Made by a program: the position numbers and the translations under genes. Below are positions 11,125 through 24,108 of a DNA stretch of 64,000 nucleotides, piece by piece. This stretch comes from Combretum micranthum. Its lineage: Eukaryota; Streptophyta; Magnoliopsida; Myrtales; Combretaceae. The stretch lies in assembly GCA_024138025.1 (NCBI GenBank), contig JAMXBD010000634.1, positions 434,001-498,000 on the forward strand, read 5' to 3'. The stretch's first letter is position 1; every line of letters starts with the position of its first letter. The notes beneath the pieces were generated by a model. It searched no databases and was not told where the DNA came from. It saw only the letters and a list, made by a program, of their open reading frames with translations.

Positions 11125-14100
11125 ACCCCGAAAACTTCCACATATGATACAACCCTAGATTAGAAATTATGGGTTGACTAGTAACCTTAAGAATTAATTA
11201 GAAACTCTAATTAGATAGATACTTTAAATTGATCGGTTTAGGACTCATAGATTTATAAAAGGAACTTCTTTGACCTCAAGTGATTCCAAAAACAAGATTT
11301 AGTATTCCGAGTTAATAATTCAGGTTTGATCAAAGGAAACTTCCAATCCTAAACCCGAATCTTTGTCAAACAGACAGAATATATAGGAAAACCTAATATG
11401 AATATCAAGTGATTACTTAGTATTCATAGAGCTTTGGAATTAAACCAAGGTATAGTAATGAACCTATACTTGCATTGAACCCTAAAATTTGAGATATTAG
11501 TTAGTAGTAAACTACATTGATAAGATTTCATAGTGAGTATCCAAATCTAAAATATAACTAGTATAGCCTATATATTAGTAGCTTTATTACATAAATGATT
11601 CAATAGAGTTGTAGTTGGAAAATTGTGTTCTTAGGATAAACTGTTAGGATTATAAATACCCAATAAAAACATAAATTGATATATAACTTGAGATCTAGAC
11701 TTCAAATATAGAATTGAATCATACCAATAACCAAATTAGGGTTTTCTAAAGCCCTTGGACTGAAACAAAAATTGACCCGAAAAGCTTTAAACTAAATCGC
11801 GTAGGATAAATTTTTCTTAAATGATTAGATACGTACTATTAAACTTAAATTTGTACTTTTTGTTAAACTAAACATTTGTAGGATTCATTTAAGACCTTTG
11901 TATATATATTTACATATAAAGCTAAAATATACCTAATAGTGTATTAAACTACCCGAAAACCTAACTAAATAATATTTAACTAACATATAATAATATATAT
12001 ATATATATACCTTGGCTTGCTGAAGACGAATTTCATGTGTTTTGGAGGGCTGAGATCTTCTTAATGAGTGAGCCGAATTTCTCCAATAATTTGTGCAAAA
12101 GTCAATCCAAATCCTCTCCAAAACAAATGAAAACTTGACAGATCACCCCAGCCTTAATGACAATCAGACAAAGGATCAAATGGACAACAAACAAGAGGCA
12201 ATTCGTTCAGATTCAAGGAGGGAACACGGCTTGAATGTTGCACTAGGTTATATACATATATATATGCTAACGAACTCGGATACACAAGTAAACAAATTCC
12301 AAACCTCCTCAAACCTTCCAGAACTCATCCATAGCCTATTAGGATTCGAACAAAGCCAGGAACCAATTTTTAAACCATCGCATCAACCCAGTTCGAAATT
12401 TCGAACAGAAACCCTGGAAAACGCGTAAAAAACGAGCTCGAGGTAAGTGATGTTATTCCACGAATTTTCTTTCAGTTTTAAGGATTACTACTAACTCTTA
12501 GACATCTTAGGAAGCTAACCAAGGTAGCTAGAAGCTTCGAATTTCATCGGAACGTCACAACGAAGGTAATCTTTCCAAACCCTAGCCGAGCTTGATGATC
12601 CAAATTCACGATGAACATGTTGTTTGTATTTAGTTTTTCTTGTATATTTAGGCTTCTAATGTTCCTAGGAATGGTTTAGATCAAAAATCCTGACGTTTTA
12701 ACGTCGGGATTCGCCAGATTTTGCCGCGGCTCATCGGGAAAGACGATGAACAGTGCTCCCCCGATGAGCACGGGCTGGGTACATGGGCGTGTACATCCCG
12801 TGTACCTCTCGGCCAATTTAAAAAAAAAGAGAAAAAGAAGAAAAGAAAAATGAATCTAAATAAATATAATTATATAATAAATATTAATATAAGTAATTAT
12901 GGAATTTTTAATATTTTTTCTGCATTTATTTATTTTCTGGAATATAATAATAATAATAATAATATTAAATCCAAAACTAATTATTTGTTTATTTAAACCT
13001 AAAATAAATTATTTTTCTGACTTTATTAAATATAGATGTTTTAACACCTAATCTATTATTATTAATCTAAAAAGAAATTTTTGAAATATAAATAACCTAA
13101 GTAAGTAATTTTCGGATAATAAGTTTCTAATTATAATTATTAATAATCTTATTATTATTAAAAAGAATTTTTGTTAAATTTTCGAAAATATTATTAAAAA
13201 TAATATGAAGGTAAGACTAAAATTTCTTTAATTAAAATATAAGATCATTAGTATCATTCTTAATGTGATAAAATATAATTATTCCATCCAATTTATTTTC
13301 GGAAATTTAATTATTATTATATTTATAATAGTTATTAGTATTGTTATTATTGTTATTATTATTGTCCTTATTGATTATTATTATTGTTATTATTATTACT
13401 GTTATTATTGTTATTATTGTTATTATTAGTATTATTGATAGTATAATTATTTAGTACTATTATTAATGATAATCATTAATGTTTTTACGATTTTCGAAAG
13501 GAGAAAGATAATTTCGAAAATAGATATAATTTAGTTAATAAATTCTTTATTTTGTGATTATGTCTTCTGGGAAAAAAAATAAAATATATATATATATATG
13601 TATAAATTATGAGTTAGAAAGTATTAAGTATATACTAGAATATCTATATATAAACAGATAACAATGGAAATTTAAATACTCCAAATTTGTGAGTATAGAA
13701 GTATCTATTTCTATAAGAAAAATTTATTAAGTAATTTAAAAAGAAAACTGATATATTTAGGCAATAAAAATGAATTAATAAAGCTATTAACTTTTCAAAT
13801 ACCCAATTGATTGATTCACATATCTAACCAGAACCAACATAATAAAACTGTGAGTACCAGGATTTAAAACTTAGAGCTATTTCAAAAGAATTAGTTAAGA
13901 GTAAAATAGATACCCAACCAACCATTAGGACATATAAATATTATAGATACTAAATTATATAGTCTAGAAATTTTAATCTTTATATTGTCTATCTCAATAG
14001 GTGACTCGGTATTGGGAGGACTTACCTAAAGATTACTAAGATTAACTAGGATGGGCAGTGAGTGACTCTGTCTTATTACATGGATTGTGTTTGTACTAGT

Positions 14101-15194
14101 AGTGAACCATAACTGAAAAGATAATGAAACTGGTGATTTGTTTGAATAGGAAAATTGTGTGTTGTATTCCATTGATTGCCATGTCACTCTAAAATAATTG
14201 ATAACACAATTGCGTGTATCTTGATAATGTATGTAGTATCTAATTGAATGTCTGTATTGCTTGATCACCCTCAAATTGACTAGAAACTACTGGTACCATA
14301 ATGTAAATAAATCATGCATTACATACTATGCATAAAAAGCATTGAGTAAGTGGTAGCCTACTACGTGTTAGTTCTCGGATCTCTGGTAAGGCTTGAATTA
14401 TCTAGGCCAGAGGGCTAGTAGTTAATTGCAAGATTACTTTTGTTCTGTTAATACCATAGGAACTACATGGTAAACGAAGGACGCCGCTTATGGTATTACG
14501 TGAGAATAAACTAACACTTAGTGGAGTTTCTAAAGCTAAACAGGAAATAAATAATGAAACATGATAAGTATAAAGAGATAACTAAATTTGAGATTGTTAT
14601 TTCCTGAAAGCTTAAGTCTCTCCTGGGTAGGTGGACCATAGATTGTGATCCTTCAACCCCGATGGGACGGCGTAAATCTTCATCCTGTTTGGATTCCGAG
14701 TTATCCAAGCTTGTAATGTTCATTTGTGTGATTGCTGCATTTCATATGATTGTTAAAATAACTTGTATGCTATGTGTAATAATTCTGGTTACTCCACTGA
14801 GCTCGTGTTTTAGCTCACACTCCCACAGTCCTTTCAGGTTCACTCTGCGACCGTGGCTCATTACTAGCAGGAGCATGGTCCCGGTAAGAGAATAGAAGCC
14901 AGAAGTTTAAAGTTTAGCATAGAATTAGAATATCTATATCTATAGTAGTTGTATGGTGCATGTAATGTGCATTAGAATCATCAGTTAAGGTTGTAAGGAA
15001 TTCTGAAGCATATGATCTGTAATATAGTTTGTAATAGATGTTTACTAATTTACATCTTATATATGTTTGTTTATTCCATCCAAGCAACTAAAAAATCCTG
15101 TTTTTGAAAATCATGTCATACCTAGAAGGTAAACTAATAATGGTGATTGAATGACTTTTGATTATCATTATTAGAATACCCTCGGGGCGTGACA
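11120..15194 (+). repeat. 3' LTR of the Tekay element
   Basis: The LTR is 4075 bp, with the same termini as the 5' LTR. The two copies are nearly identical along their length. Most differences noticed by eye are one-base insertions or deletions; larger ones are a 14-base segment near 12735 absent from the 5' copy and the flipped palindrome at 12687-12710. Confidence 0.95.
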
Positions 15195-15199
15195 AATAT

Positions 15200-15351
15200 G
15201 ACCTAATATTTTTTATGCTACTTCGGTAGGTACGCTTGCCTAACATTGGTGATTGCAACCGAAATTGAATAGAACTTATTTGCTTTTATAAATTTTTGAA
15301 ATACTTCAACTTTATGTTTTGTAAAATCAACCACCAAATACAACCAAGTCA
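15200..15351 (+). repeat. Athila-like 5' LTR, right surviving piece
   Basis: This continues the LTR interrupted at 758. It matches 38185-38336 (ACCTAATATTTT, CGGTAGGT.CGCTT, ACTTCA.CTTT.TGTTTTGTAAAAT, ACAACCAA..AGTCA). The end is placed at AGTCA because homology with the 3' LTR stops there and a primer-binding site follows four bases later. Confidence 0.85.
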
Positions 15352-15355
15352 TTTC

Positions 15356-15370
15356 TGGTGTTGTAGCTGG
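15356..15370 (+). other. Decayed primer-binding site of the Athila-like element
   Basis: TGGTGTTGTAGCTGGGGATC begins here. It matches the common Athila/Tat leader TGGCGCCGTTGCCGGGGA if each CpG has become TpG. It lies four bases after the LTR, as expected. The change pattern points to long-term cytosine methylation. Confidence 0.75.
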
Positions 15371-15922
15371 GGATCAGTATTAAATTCATGAAAATAAAGC
15401 TCAATAAAGTAAAATCTGAAAGCTTTTAATCTATTAGACTAGTCGCTAATCCTGTGAATAGTGTAAATAATTTTCACTTTTTGTTTTTTTTTTTTATTTT
15501 TCTTTTACATATTTCTTTTTCTTTTTTTCTATAAATATCATTTTATTTTCTTTATGTAAATATTTTTGTTTCTGTTTATAGGACTAATCGTTTCTTTATT
15601 TTATGTAAATATTTTTTTTGTTTTTATTTTTCTTTAAATATTTTTGTGTATTTTTTTTTTTTTTGGCTTTTATTTGTACATAACTTTTTATATGTTTGTA
15701 AATATTCTTTCATAGTTTTCTTTTATCATTTCCTTGTATAAAGTTGTTCATATTTTTAACGGTTAATTCTTTTATTCTTTATTTTTAATTCGTTCATTCT
15801 TTTTTTGTATATATATGCTATTGTTATATTTTAATTCATTTGTTGTAATATAGTTATTGTGTTGTTCTGTTGTAAAATAGGAATGTTGTAGACTAATTCT
15901 TTCATAATAAAAATGTAGGATT
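15371..15922 (+). other. T-rich leader between primer site and gag of the Athila-like element
   Basis: This is non-coding and very T-rich, with runs of TTTTT and repeated ATGTAAATATTTTT-like segments between 15540 and 15720. Long pyrimidine-rich leaders before gag are usual for the Athila group. No open frame is seen. Confidence 0.6.
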
Positions 15923-17309
15923 ATGACTAAGAGTCAATTTCATTCCTTGTTTCCCTTTGTTCTAGATCTTGAACATATAGGAAGAATTTCAAGAGAAGTA
16001 GCTAGGAAGGAGTACAAATTATTCTTAAAAGAGATTGCTAATAGGAATGACCCTAAAAATGGTGGGGGAATGGAACAAGAAGAGTTTGAACCTAATCAAA
16101 GTGCAACAACCTAAAACAATGCTGGACTTTTGTAGACCTACCCTTGAGGAGCCAATACAAGTGTAGCAAGGTCTAAGGTGGTAGCTAATAACATTGAGAT
16201 TAAACCAAATGTGATCCAGATGATCTAGTAGTATATGCAATTTGATGGATTGTAGGATAAGAACCCAAACGCTCACCTTCAACAATTTTTAGAGATCTGT
16301 GACACATTTAAGATCAATGGAGCCTCTGATGATGCCATTAAACTTAGGTTATTTCCTTTTTCCTTGAAGGGTAATGCTAAAAAATGGGTCAATAGTCTAC
16401 GCCTAGACAGTGTATAACTACCCAACAACAAATGGTAGAAGATTTAATGAGGAAGTATTTCCCACTCATTAGAACCGCTAAGCTAAGAGCAAATATTGCT
16501 TCTTTACACCAAGTGGAATGCAATACTCTCTATGAACCTTTTGAGACATGGAAGAAGTTGCTAAGTAGATGCCCACATCATAAACTTCCTAAGTGGACCC
16601 AGGTCCAAACATTTTATAATGGGTTAAATTATAGCACTAGGAAGCTTATTGATACAACTATAGTAGGGAGCCAAAGTAACAAATCCACTAAGGAGTATTT
16701 GAACCTTTTTGAGGATATGGCCAGTAACAACTACCAATGGTCATCTATGAGAGCTAAGAAAGAGAAGATAGAAGGAGTTTTTTAGGTTGATGTGGTAACC
16801 AATCTAACCTATAAGATAGAAGCCTGGAGAAGGAAGGTAGACAGCATGACCATTGGAATGGCTAGGTAAATATGGTAGATGGCAATTTTGGACAAAATCT
16901 TGAGAGTATGACTTTTGAGAAAGTGAAGTATGTGAACAATTTCAATGAACAAAAGAATGACCCTTACACTAACACCTACGACCTTGGCTAGAGGAACCAT
17001 CCAAATTTTAAGTGGAGTAACAACAACTTCCAACAATCTAGCTTTAACCCACCAAGCTATCAGAAGTCATAGGGTCAAGGGTCAAGTGTTCCCCAGGCTA
17101 GCAAGAGTTTATCAGAGGAATTAATTCCTTAGTTCATTAAAGCATTTGAGGCTTGGCAGCAGACTATCAATACCACATTGAGAAACCATTTGGTTGCAAG
17201 TCATAACCTAGAGACATAGCTAGAGCAGATTTCTAAACTCTTAGAAAGACCTCAAGGATCTTTACTTGCTGACAATGAAGCCAATCCCAAAGACCAAGCG
17301 AAAAATTGA
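15923..17309 (+). pseudogene. gag: Athila-type gag, degenerate
   Basis: This is the particle protein of an Athila-group Ty3/gypsy element. It starts at ATG 15923. After stops near 16112 and 16230 the conserved core is plain: AHLQQFLEICDTFKINGAS (about 16275-16331), LRLFPFSLKGNAKKWVNSL (about 16345-16401), then the 16432-16785 frame with DLMRKYFPLIRTAKLRANI, CPHHKLPKWTQVQTFYNGL and EDMASNNYQW. Downstream the frame carries many stops. No zinc knuckle, protease or RT follows. Damage here includes base substitutions producing stops, unlike the cleaner small-indel pattern in the young Tekay element. Confidence 0.85.
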
Positions 17310-19509
17310 GAAAGAGAAAGACTCCTAGGATGATTCATCCTACCTTTCTTTTTGTTGTTTTTAAGTTTTAGAAGATGTTTGTTTTCTTTTTAAGAGACCT
17401 TTTATTCATAGATTTTTTATGATGATGAATGTCTAGAGAAGGACAATTGATGTCCTTCATGGAATATGTTTTTTCTAGATGAATTATATTTGTAAAGACC
17501 CATTAATCAGGTTTTGCTGAAAATTTGATTTGATGTTATGATTAATCTATGGATGATGATTTTGAAGTATATGAATGATTTTTTTTTTTACGAAAATTCT
17601 TTATTTGAGAATGAATAATAGTGAAACAATTACATTCAAGCTACATTTTTATGTTTCAAGGATTATTTTGAAGTGTTTTTGCAGGCATCCATCTGATAAA
17701 CTTACCTACAAGCTAACCAGCGATTCATAGGAGAATAAATTTTGGTCATAGTCTTAACCGCGGCTCATGTCGAGCTCGTAATGGTGACCTGCGGTTGTAT
17801 TCCTTATTCTTTGTTATTCTTTGACCCATGACACAAATAAAGCTGCGACTTTGTTTTTGTAGGATAAATAATGGCCTACGCCGAGGCTTTGATCTCTTTG
17901 TTCTTTATTCTTTTTGTCACAACTTAAATAAAAGCCTCGATTCTTTATTTCCTTTTTTTTTTTAATAAATAATAACCACATCCTCAATCGAGTCTTTAGA
18001 TAAACCTATAACATGACTAATATAAAAGCAAAAATACTGTTATTTCCCTCTCATTCACTGTTTCATTAAAAAATTATAAAACCAATACATGCTCTCAATA
18101 CACTTGATACACTTGAATTTATGAACTCTGTAATCATCCAAATTTATACAATTCAAATATAATAATCATTAAGTAAATACGTAAATTTTTTTTTAGAAAA
18201 AGAAAAAGCTTTTAAGAAAAGTTGCAAAAATCACTCCTGATTTTCACGATATAAGAATATTAAAATACGAACAATTTAATTGTCATTTAAGAAATTAAAT
18301 TGTTACAAACAAATTTCAAGATATAATTTTTCCATAACTTCTCGATAATACCTAACACATATAAAAATTGTAAAATTCGATACATATACATAGTGAATGA
18401 AAATGAGATTCTAACAAGATGATAGTAATAATAAATGTTATAAAATGTAACATTCCTAATAAATAAAGAAATAAATGATGAATAAATAAATAATTATAAA
18501 GAAATGATGCTAAACTTAATGACTCAAATTTCAAGATGTTTTATAAAAACAAAATTGATAGGAAACACCAAACTAATACAATAAAAGAATAAAACAATGT
18601 AATCAAATAAAACATTCAATAAATAAAACCTGAAATATAGAAACAATTGCAAAATAGTGCCGAGTTTCAATACATTATACAATAATGAAAAACAATGAGA
18701 AACATCAGATAGACATGATAATAAATACATATATGTGATATATAATCTTAATAAATAGTAGATTGCTAAATAATTTAAAGTTTTAATAGAAGTGAAACAT
18801 AATACAAAATTTAATATAAAATAATCGGAGCAGCACAATAAAAGTATGAATGAAAGAATAAATCTTAAAATAATCAAAAGCTTTTTAATTTTAAAGTTTA
18901 AAGTTAACATGAATGTTGGCTACCAACAAATGATCAAAACTTTTGTTCATCTAGATTAAAAATGGCTTAAATAATAAGTACAATAGGTGATTAAATTTTG
19001 AGCTTTGAACAGAAATCCTTTTATTCCAATTTTAAATCTCTCAACCCTTGAAAATTTTAATTTAAATGTTTAGTAAATTTGTAAATCCTAAGCATGGCTT
19101 ATTTCATCAATTAAATTATTAAATTCTTTACAATCATCAAATTGAAACCCTTCTTGTTTCAATTTCGTTGTATAAATGATCAAATTTCTCAAATTCAATT
19201 ACTAAAATTTATAGAATGCCCTAATTTAGCCATTCAACATAAATCATATCCCTTCAATCCTCATAAATTTTAAATTCATTTACTTGTTTAAAAATATTAG
19301 TTCTTAATAAATGCTCATATTTCTTTCTAATTATTTTCTAAACTTAGCATAATTATTTGGAAAGTTTAAGCCACACTTCTTAACCACAAATATCCTTAAA
19401 ATGTTTTTAAATACCCATTCTTTTTCCTTCCTTCTCTTTTCTTTTTGTTGCAACTTCTTTTCCTCCCTTTTTTTCTTCTTTTTCTCTTCTCTTTTCTTCT
19501 CTTCCTTCT

Positions 19510-19568
19510 ATGTCTTCTTCTTCTTCTTCTTCTTCTTCTTCTTCTTCTTCTTCTTCTCTTCCTCTTCC

Positions 19569-19612
<44 letters not shown>
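19510..19612. repeat. TTC trinucleotide microsatellite
   Basis: Nearly uninterrupted TTC repeats with a few CCT variants. The Phe, Ser and Leu runs in overlapping frames are artefacts of the repeat. Confidence 0.95.
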
Positions 19613-19613
<1 letters not shown>

Positions 19614-19707
19614 AAAACTTTAAATCTCAAAATTCAACAAGATTAAAGAAGAGATTGAAGTTAGAAAATAAGATAGGAGTTGGAAATCAAGTTGGAAGAA
19701 GCTACAT

Positions 19708-19710
<3 letters not shown>

Positions 19711-19748
<38 letters not shown>

Positions 19749-19760
19749 AGAGGAGAGAGA
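19711..19760. repeat. GA dinucleotide microsatellite
   Basis: A run of GA repeats, slightly interrupted at its right end. It lies about 100 bases after the TTC repeat in the same purine/pyrimidine-biased zone. Confidence 0.95.
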
Positions 19761-20340
19761 GAAGTAGTAAAGAAGATTAAGTAGTTTTAATTGATAAACA
19801 AGTTAATACTTTTCTTTAAATTAATTGTTGAGAATACATAGAAATGTTGAATTGAAACTAAACATAAGTAGAGTTTATGATAAATTAGTAGATTAGGAAA
19901 ATATGAACTTATATTTGAAAACCTAGGTTATGTAAGCATGTATAGAACTAAGAAGTATAATGTTATGATTTGAATGAATTAGTATTACATAGATGTAAAA
20001 ATCATGATAGCATTGATAGATTAGTAATATACACATATACATGTCAAAACCTAAATATGAACATATTTATGGACAAGTTAGGTGTTTGATAAAACGATTT
20101 GATAATATATAGAGTAGAAATATGTTTAAAGATGTTAGATGGACATAATATGGGTTTATATGATGTTTAAGGAATGTTTTTGTTGTAATCACAGCACAAA
20201 ACAAGTAAATTGTAGATAAAATTAGGAAAGTGGTCGAAGGTAAAACATAAAGGTAGATACCATGTGCATCACGGGTGTAATATGGCCCATGATACAAGTG
20301 AAAATAAATTAAAAAGGGTAATCACGAGCATGATCGAGGG

Positions 20341-21146
20341 TGTCACGCCCCGAAAGATACCCTAAACATGGCAGTCCACCGCACATAATATTAAAGCTAA
20401 TGAATGACAACCTTAGTCACTTAGGAACTTCAATATTATATGCAAGGGGTGCTTCCAAGATAGTAGGAGACTCACTGGGATATCACATTTAAGAAGATAA
20501 TAAAAGCATGCAAGAACTTATATAGATAAACATGTAATATTCATTAGAATAATAGTCTCTTACAACTTCTTAGGGGCATTCTCCCGTTCTAATAGTCTTG
20601 TTCAAATAAGCCATCATCAAAATATACATAAATATAACATAAGTCTACTATAGAGATTTTTCTTAGAAGTATACATTCAAAACTAAATATATATAAACTT
20701 CTCCCAAAAACTCCTAGTAGTTTTGGCTCATACCTGACAAAAGGGGCTTCTTGGTGCTAACCACAAGTAATCATACTGTAACAAAAAACTATAGGGATAT
20801 AAGCAAAACTAGCTTAGTGAGATAACTCCCATCTATAAAACATTTCCATAAAACACACAAGTATTTAGACAATCATATGAGAATGCATCAATCACATGAG
20901 CAAACAAAATGCACTCGGTTAACCGAAAATCATGTGTAGCATGAATTTTACACCGTCCATGTCGGGAGTTAGGTGGTTACTGGCCCATACGACTATCAAT
21001 AATTGCAGACTTACAGGCTTCTACTTACCTTGTAGACTTTCCAGCTCCTACTTGCCTATGTAGACTTTCCGGCTCCTACTAGCCACCACTACAACTCCTT
21101 GTTTCCCCACACGAGAATAGTAGTGAAAAAAATAAATGTGACTCAC
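20341..21146 (-). repeat. 3' LTR of minus-strand Tekay-type element, left part
   Basis: TGTCACGCCCCG at 20341 is the inverted LTR terminus, and the first 130 bases match the reverse complement of 1-132. The LTR is broken at 21146 by the solo LTR and continues at 24910 after the repeated CTCAC. Confidence 0.85.
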
Positions 21147-21606
21147 TGTAAACCCCGGTTTTCTTAGTAACTGAGTAAACTCCGTAGATCGGAAATCAAA
21201 ACCTTAAATAGGATTAGTACAAGCAACCTAGGAACCCTAAATCCGGCTTTTCTTCGATTTCTATATAGAAGAACCTCTATAAGCTAAATTAATGTGGATT
21301 ATCGTTTTATAGCATATTTCAAACCATAAAAAGTTTTGATTTTGAAAATTTTTCTATTTCGGGTTTTCCCGAGTTCCATTACGGAAAAGCTAGCCCGGAA
21401 CTAGGAACTCAGAAAAATATTCCGGAATACTCGTTAGAACCGGAATTTTATAACGATTTCAAAAATATATATTTTATAACTTTTCAGGCTATAAAAATTA
21501 CAGTTATAGCATTTTCCCGTAATTTCGTTACTACCGGTAAAGTAGATGTCTTATCTACTATTTATTACTATTCACAAGTACACCCTATTCTTACAACCTT
21601 TCAATC

Positions 21607-21925
21607 ACTCAAATTCATTTTCTTTTTCAAGAATCATTTGTCTCTTATTTATTATTATAATTTATGACAATTAGTACACTTATCTATCAAATTCATTTTC
21701 TTTTCCAAGGATCATTTGTCTCTTATTTATTATTACAATTTATGACAATTAGTACACTTATCTATCAAATTCATTTTCTTTTCCAAGGATCATTTGTCTC
21801 TTATTTGTTATTACAATTTATGACAATTAGTACACTTATCTATCAATTCATTTTCTTTTCCAAGGATCATTTGTCTCTTATTTATTATTACAATTTATGA
21901 CAATTAGTACACTTATCTATCAAAA
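21607..21925 (+). repeat. 78-bp tandem repeat in the solo LTR, four copies
   Basis: Copies contain ATGACAATTAGTACACTTAT, recurring at 21664, 21742, 21820 and 21897, spaced 78, 78 and 77 bases. Copies differ by only a few bases. The ATG and absence of stops in one frame create a spurious open frame. Confidence 0.93.
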
Positions 21926-24108
21926 CAAGTCACACCAAAAATCAAATCCCCTCCCTCCTTACAAGCATTGGTTGGCGTGAAACCCTCCCATTTTGGCTCT
22001 AAAATGCTTTGTTTTATTTTATTTTATTTATCACACACAAACCCTAATTCCTCCAATATAAATAGTCTCTTATTTTTCTCTCTCATTCATTTTTGTTCCA
22101 TTGTTCCAAAAAGCTCTCAAACCCTCTCATTTTTCCTCTCTATGCCGTGACTCCTTCACCACACAAACACACACACTTTTCTTGCAAATATTTGAGGTAA
22201 TCATTCTCTTTTAACTTCCCTAGGATGTTGTAGGATGATATTATGGGTGTTTCATGCATCAAAGGATGTTCCACAAGCTTAAAAAGCTATGGATGATGAT
22301 GCTAAAAATTGAAACACTCCTCTTGTTGATGATCTCTTTTTGTTATTAGTATATTTGTTATCTTGAAGGGTTGTTTATATTCTTATTTTTGTGATAACTT
22401 GTAGATCTAGAGTTTTACAAAGCTTTAGTTATGTTTATGTGTAGATCTAGAAGTTTAAGGCCTACTATCAAGTTTTTCTTATGTTTCCATGGTTGTATTT
22501 TGAGTAGATCTTGGATTTGAGTTTGAATGAAAAAGTAAAATTCGTAACTTGTCAAGGCATCATTTTAAAAACCCTCTTCCAAGTCTTGAAATGGAAGTTT
22601 TTGTTAAGAAAATGAAGGTATGATGGATGTATATCATCAAGACTTCATCTTACAAGAATCAAAGTTGATTTTCAAAAATAAAAATTGTATTTTCGGATCA
22701 AGACAAAGATCTAAAATAAAAACATGTTTTCCAACTCAAAAATGAGGATTTTATTCAAGAAATGAAGAGTTCTTAAGATATAATATGTAATGGGTTGTTT
22801 TTCATGAGTTTTGATGAATTTTCTCAAGAGATATGTTCAAAATAAATTTATGAAAATTCGGATCTAGACCAAGACCCATTTTTGGAACCCATCATTCAAT
22901 TTTAAAATGAAGATTTAGACAAAAATATAAATGGCTCTTGGTATAGATATCTTAAGGAATAAATTTTCATAAGTTTAAATGAGTTTTCCTAAAAAGTATT
23001 TCTAAAATCAAGTGCTTTGTAAAAGAAAAAATTTAGGTCTTGTTTTCATTATAAACTTCAAAGAGGAAATTCGTATCTAAGGGAAGACCAATTTTGAAAA
23101 CCTCCTTTTAGATCTCAAAACAAGTATTTTATATTGAAAATGGAATGCCTTAATGATAAATAATATAGGAAAATTATTTTCATTGAACTAAGTAAGTTTT
23201 AGTAAAGGAATTACTCAAAACAAGACAATGAGTTTCAACTTATAAATTTCGGTTTTATGAAAATGGATTTTTAGAAGTTTCATTTGAACTTCATGTTTGG
23301 GATTAAATAAGTGTGTAGTCTCTTGATTTTGTTTTAAAGGTCTTTTTGCAAGTTTAGGACTAAAATAAGTTAATCTAAGTAGTTAAATAGAGTAGATATG
23401 GCAATTTTTCACAAAGACTCAAATCTTGGATTTTCGCAACCCTACTGTACAGTATGTTTCTGACCCTTAAATGACCTTAAAAGTTTGAATTAACTTTGGA
23501 AATAGATAGCTCTTTCGAAGTAGATAGAAATCGGTATATTATAGCTTAATTCCGAGTTAAAATGAGTTAGATATGACCTTTTTAAGTTAAGAATTCAACT
23601 TAGGCGAAAATTGACGAACTTAGTAAATAAAATTATTAATTTTAATAGAACTTCATAAGAGATACTCATTGAGGGTATTCTTTGTACTTAGGTGAATTGG
23701 AGGATGGGTTACCACTTCCCGATGACTATTACGACTAGTGGATTTCACTACATGGACAAGTGAGTTCATTTCTCAATTAATTATGCTCTTGGGTGTGCTT
23801 GTAGTAGTAATGGCATTAGACTTAGGAAAAGATAAAATTGTGATTGAATGGTGATCTAAACTTGCATGAATGAACGATAAGTATATCGAGGCAAGCTTTG
23901 TTGCAATAACCTTGTATGAGCTAGTATAGATTTGGAGTGTCTGAAATCTGTATGATCACTTTTAAATTATCTAATTAATATGCCATGATATATGAATAAA
24001 TTGTACATGCATATCACGTAGTAGTGAGTCACATATCATTGTCGAGTATGCCTTTGGTGGGACAAAGGTGTATTTGGGAGGCAGCGGGTCTTTAATGAAG
24101 GGGACTAG

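Larger units (their letters stand above)
759..15194 (+). mobile_element. Full-length Tekay/Del-type chromovirus (Ty3/gypsy) with giant LTRs
   Basis: This is a complete 14.4-kb LTR retrotransposon. Its LTRs (759-4840 and 11120-15194) begin TGTAAACCCC and end GGGGCGTGACA, and it is flanked by the perfect 5-bp duplication AATAT (754-758 and 15195-15199). Domain order is extra ORF, gag with CCHC knuckles, protease, RT, RNase H, integrase and chromodomain, which is the chromovirus order; the chromodomain style and very long LTRs fit Tekay/Del. The near-identity of the LTRs implies recent insertion. However, gag and pol are broken by about a dozen small indels. It sits inside the 5' LTR of the Athila-like element, and the matching empty site can be read at about 38170. 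Confidence 0.95.
17310..20340 (+). other. Non-coding interior of the Athila-like element
   Basis: No gene is seen in this AT-rich stretch. It holds a short GC-richer run near 17755-17960 with repeated AAGCCTCG/CGAGGCTTT-like words and stop-filled frames. It also holds a TTC microsatellite (19510-19612) and a GA microsatellite (19711-19760). A related GC-richer run resumes after the 20341-28062 insertion, near 28090-28260, so the two flanks were probably contiguous. Confidence 0.5.

Noticed and set aside
19401..19780. Long Phe/Ser and Leu frames
   Set aside because: Translations of TTC and GA microsatellites.
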